From Erinaceus europaeus (lineage: Eukaryota; Chordata; Mammalia; Eulipotyphla; Erinaceidae), in NCBI RefSeq assembly GCF_950295315.1, contig NC_080168.1, positions 72,096,008 through 72,160,007 of the forward strand: 64,000 bases of DNA, written 5' to 3'. This document shows, in pieces, positions 60,911-64,000 of the stretch (the stretch's first letter is position 1; each line of letters starts with the position of its first letter). Under the pieces are notes generated by a model, which made no database searches, was not told the DNA's origin, and saw only the letters and a program-made list of their open reading frames with translations. A program made the position numbers and the translations under genes.

Positions 60911-62669
60911 CAGTTATTTTTCAGTGACTTTGAACTATATGAAGGATTATAACTGCCAATTTCTAGTCACTTTTTGGCAAGTCACATGTTACATAATTTA
61001 GCAACATTTAAAACACTCCGTGTGAGTTTTCTACAGTTTCTGTATTGATAGTCTGTGAAAGTAGATCAACTCTCCTGATACATGTGTTCCTGATAATGAA
61101 GAAAAAATAGTCATAAATGCAGTTGAAAAAAGTTATCGCTTAGTCATAAAGCCAGAGAAAACTACTATTTTAGATAAAGGAACTGTCAGGTAAGGTTGGG
61201 AAAACAACCAATTATGTGATTTTCTGATCAAATGAGTTGTGGCGAATTTCATGGATGTCTTAAATGTAGTAACTTCTGGCTGCTGAGACTTTGGAATGGA
61301 ACTAGGAAGACTCATGTTTAATGTCACTGTAACTCTAGTCCAGTGATCAGTACAATGATACACATTTGAAACCTCTGCATCTTAAATTTAATGAAAGCAA
61401 CACAATCATGGGAGGAAGGTTTCCATTTGAATTAGATATGTAAAATATGTACAGGTTTTCTAAGAGTGGAGATTATGAGTATCTTGTATGGCTACATGTT
61501 GAAATGACAATCTGGAAATAATGGTCTCTTATAAAAGGTGCTGTAAAGCCAGTTTCACTTGATGCTACTTTCCCCTCAAGATAGCTGTAATGTAACTTCG
61601 GAAAATTTAACATTTCATGCATGCCCACCTTTTTCGTTTTAAGTATAGCTTTCTAGACTCCAATATTTATTTTACTTATGTGACTATAATCCCAGAATAA
61701 TCACATAATCTAACTTTTTTTCTTTTCTTTCCAAGTTAACAGTTTAAGACAACTTCCAGTGTTTACATGTGTATTCACTGTGAGGTAGATTTTCTCTGTC
61801 ATTATTACTTGTTTGTGGGTAAATGCAAGCAAGGAGTTTGAGCATCTACTTCTTAGGAAATAAATCATTGACATTTACAGCTACTCTTTTTTTTCTTTCC
61901 TTTTTTTGGTTACTGTTACAGTTACATCTCTTTTGTGTTTTTATCTACTTGGTACTTCTCATAAAATATTTGCACAAATGTACATCCCTGATTAAGTTTT
62001 GCTATGATATGGAGCTCTCTTAAAAACTATGTGAGGTTTTCATGCTTATATTTGTTCACATTATGTAGAATGTCAGCTCCTAAAGTGTAGGTACCTTGTC
62101 TAGTGATAGACTGTTAAAATGAAGAGAGAAATTAGGTCACCTTGAGATTGATAGTTGGATGGGTGCTTATGAGCATTAAGCAAGCTGCCTGACCAAGTAG
62201 TAATGAAGGGAATAGGAAATGTTCTGAAGATCTAGAAGTGAATAGCTGCTTATATGTGGAAGACTTCATTAAGGGGATAAATTTTAGCACATCTTAAAGG
62301 TGAGTAATTACTTACCAGCTGCAGTTTTGGTTTTGGTTTTTGTTCTTGAAGGAAAGAATGAGAATTATGCAGTAATGAAATGGTATCATCAAGAGGAGAA
62401 TAAGAATATCAGTGAGAGGCTGTATCCATTTAGACAGGCATTTTGCTCTGTACAGAGACTGAGTCCCAAGTCCCAGAACTGTCTGGGAGCATGTGGCCTG
62501 TGGGAGTCCTCTACTAGAGGTGAAGTGAGGCTGTGAACTCGTTATTTCTGTCTCTCTGAAATAGAGTGAAGGAGTTGGCCTGGGATCAGTGGAATACTGC
62601 ATGCCTAAGGTCCTGATGATGTTTTAATAAAAAGCAATCATCCTTATCAACTAGTAAAGAACTAGAGAG

Positions 62670-62824
62670 GTCATGGTCCGGAAGGTGGCGCGGTGGATAA
62701 GGCATTGAACTCTCAAGTATGAAGTCCTGAGTTCAATCCACAGCAGCACATGTACCAGAGTCATATCTGGTTCTTTCTCTTTCTCCTATCATTTCTCATA
62801 AATAAATAAATAAATACTATGTAA
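62670..62824 (+). mobile_element. SINE C with TSD
   Basis: Perfect TSD AAAGAACTAGAGAG at 62656-62669 and 62825-62838; GTCCGGAAGGTGGCGCGGTG head. Confidence 0.9.
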
Positions 62825-63007
62825 AAAGAACTAGAGAGACCTAAGACTGGAGAATGGAATAATAAAGTTTAGATAAATGTGATTTAATTTAATCTTTTAA
62901 GTCCTAGAATGATTAGATCAGAAATAGTCAACACTGATTATACTCTACCCAGCATGATACTGGAAAGAATTTTTAGTGATTGCGATGATTGTAAAGATTC
63001 TAGATGT

Positions 63008-63219
63008 TAGGGGCCGGATGGTGGCTCACTTGGTTGAGTGCACATGTTACAGTGCACAAGAATGTGGGTTCGAGTCCCCGGCCCCCACCTGCATGGGGCA
63101 AAGCTTCACAAGTGGTGAAGCAGGGCTGCAGGTGTCTTTCTGTCTCTCTCCTTCTCTATCACCCCTTCCCTCTCGATTTCTGGCTGTCTATCCCAGTAAA
63201 TAAATAAATAAATAAAATA
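63008..63219 (+). mobile_element. SINE B with TSD
   Basis: TSD AAAGATTCTAGATGT at 62993-63007 and 63220-63234; GGGGCCGGATGGTGGCTCAC head. Confidence 0.9.
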
Positions 63220-63275
63220 AAAGATTCTAGATGTGAGTAATTCAAAAATAAAAAGACTGGCTGGCAAGTGATTTT

Positions 63276-63298
63276 GGTGGGAGGGAGGGAGGGAGGGG
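63276..63298. repeat. (GGGA)n
   Basis: Five GGGA units. Confidence 0.85.
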
Positions 63299-63639
63299 CA
63301 AGGTAATCTGGAGAGTTTCTAGTGTGGATGATGTTAAGTGAAATACGGAAGGTAAGTGCACACATGACTGGGAGAGGGGAATCTAAGGGGAGAGGTAGGT
63401 GTGATTCACTTAACTTTTGAATATTATGCCTTTTTTAAAAATTTTCTGTGGTGGTTAACTTGGATTGAAAAAACAAAAACCAAACAAATCTCTGGTAAAT
63501 AACATCATTGTTCTAGACACTATCATTATTAACAGTGACAATACTTTCCTCACTTGTCTTACTTTTACAGTTTGTTTTCCAGATAGTATCTAGGGCATAT
63601 TGTAAAAACATGAATTATTTCCAGAGTACATGACTTTTT

Positions 63640-63772
63640 TTTTTTTTTTTTTAAATCTTTGTCCAGAGTGCTGAACAGCTCTGGTTTATGCTGGTACAGG
63701 GGATTGAACCTGGGACTTCAGAGCCTCAGGCATGAAAGTCTCTATAATCATTATGCTATCTACCCCTGACCC
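63640..63772 (-). mobile_element. SINE D with TSD
   Basis: Minus copy; CATGACTTTTTTT on both sides. Confidence 0.82.
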
Positions 63773-63776
63773 CATG

Positions 63777-63972
63777 ACTTTTTTTTTTTTTTTTATTTAG
63801 TTCATTTAATAGCATAGAGACAAATCAAGAAAGAAGGGGATAGAGGAGAGAAAAAGAGACACACCTGCAGCACTGCTTCACCACTTCAGAAGTAGTGGGG
63901 ATTGGGGCTTGAACCTGTGTCCTTGCACATTGTAATGTGTGATCTTGAATGGGCATGCCACTAACCTGGCCC
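63777..63972 (-). mobile_element. SINE B
   Basis: GCATAGAGACAAATCAAGAAA .. GCCACTAACCTGGCCCC, minus; its T-run continues from the TSD of the preceding D copy. Confidence 0.8.
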
Positions 63973-64000
63973 CTTGATTTGATTGTTTCTTAGTCTCTTT

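Larger units (their letters stand above)
47481..64000. other. Region downstream of PSPC1, no gene recognised
   Basis: Intergenic sequence dominated by SINEs and two L1 3' ends. In human the next gene downstream is MPHOSPH8, transcribed towards PSPC1. I looked for its 3' exons on the minus strand and recognised none. Element-poor stretches are about 48880-49190, 49760-50095, 50715-50985, 51985-52300, 52555-53300, 54185-54415, 56330-56590, 58785-59405, 59600-60020, 60125-60475, 60610-60780, 60915-62650, 62840-62990 and 63240-63625. The longest, 60915-62650, has two small minus-strand open frames without recognisable similarity. Confidence 0.7.

Noticed and set aside
62312..62602. Minus-strand open frame of 96 codons, checked as a possible MPHOSPH8 3' exon
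   Set aside because: No ankyrin-like or chromodomain-like sequence and no matching splice borders. It could be 3' UTR but nothing shows it.

Overview
This is mammalian nuclear DNA, almost certainly from a hedgehog (Erinaceidae). Two observations support this. The tRNA-derived SINEs match the hedgehog ERI type: a box-A/box-B head, the motif CCCCACCTGCAGGGGAGTCG, a pyrimidine block, a CAA-rich stretch, then an AATAAA-type tail. They are also extremely dense, with well over 100 recognisable copies in 64 kb. The one gene I can identify is PSPC1 (paraspeckle component 1, a DBHS-family RNA-binding protein), on the + strand. Six exons at 8672-8868, 11199-11283, 18120-18225, 41259-41316, 44275-44444 and 46535-46720 join in a single open frame (802 nt: 266 residues, TAA, and the last base of a codon begun upstream). 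They encode the C-terminal half: the end of the NOPS segment, the long coiled coil and the Gly/Pro/Met-rich tail ending in NKRRRY. The two RRM domains must lie upstream of base 1.

Layout. 1-8671: 3' part of a PSPC1 intron, with SINEs, a 7SK retropseudogene and a 235-bp inverted duplication. 8672-18225: three exons. 18226-41258: a 23-kb intron with a candidate in-frame 21-nt microexon, a candidate 53-nt frame-breaking exon, two MITE copies, an L1 3' end and long SINE-free stretches. 41259-46720: three exons. 46721 to about 47480: 3' UTR with a G-rich tract and several AATAAA signals. From there to 64000: intergenic DNA, mostly SINEs and two L1 3' ends. No second protein-coding gene is recognisable. 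Most long open frames in the window are translations of SINEs.

Repeat names used here (working labels, not database names; + means head to tail on the given strand). A: ERI-type SINE of about 275 bp with tail (CAA)n..AAAAGGGAATAAATA. A-long: the same head with a 3' block ending CAGCAATAACCCTGGAGGCAAA. B: about 200 bp, head GGGGCCAGGTGGTGGCGCACCT, tail CCAATAAATAAAGATAA. C: about 150 bp, head GGTCCGGGAGGTGGC, tail TTTCTCATAAATAAATAA. D: about 125 bp, head GATAGCATAATGGTTATGCA, tail GAGCAGTGCTCTGGT plus A-rich. E: older, head GAGATAGCTCACCTGGTAGA. Repeat ends are read by eye and are good to about 5-10 bp, or a few bp where a target-site duplication (TSD) is given.
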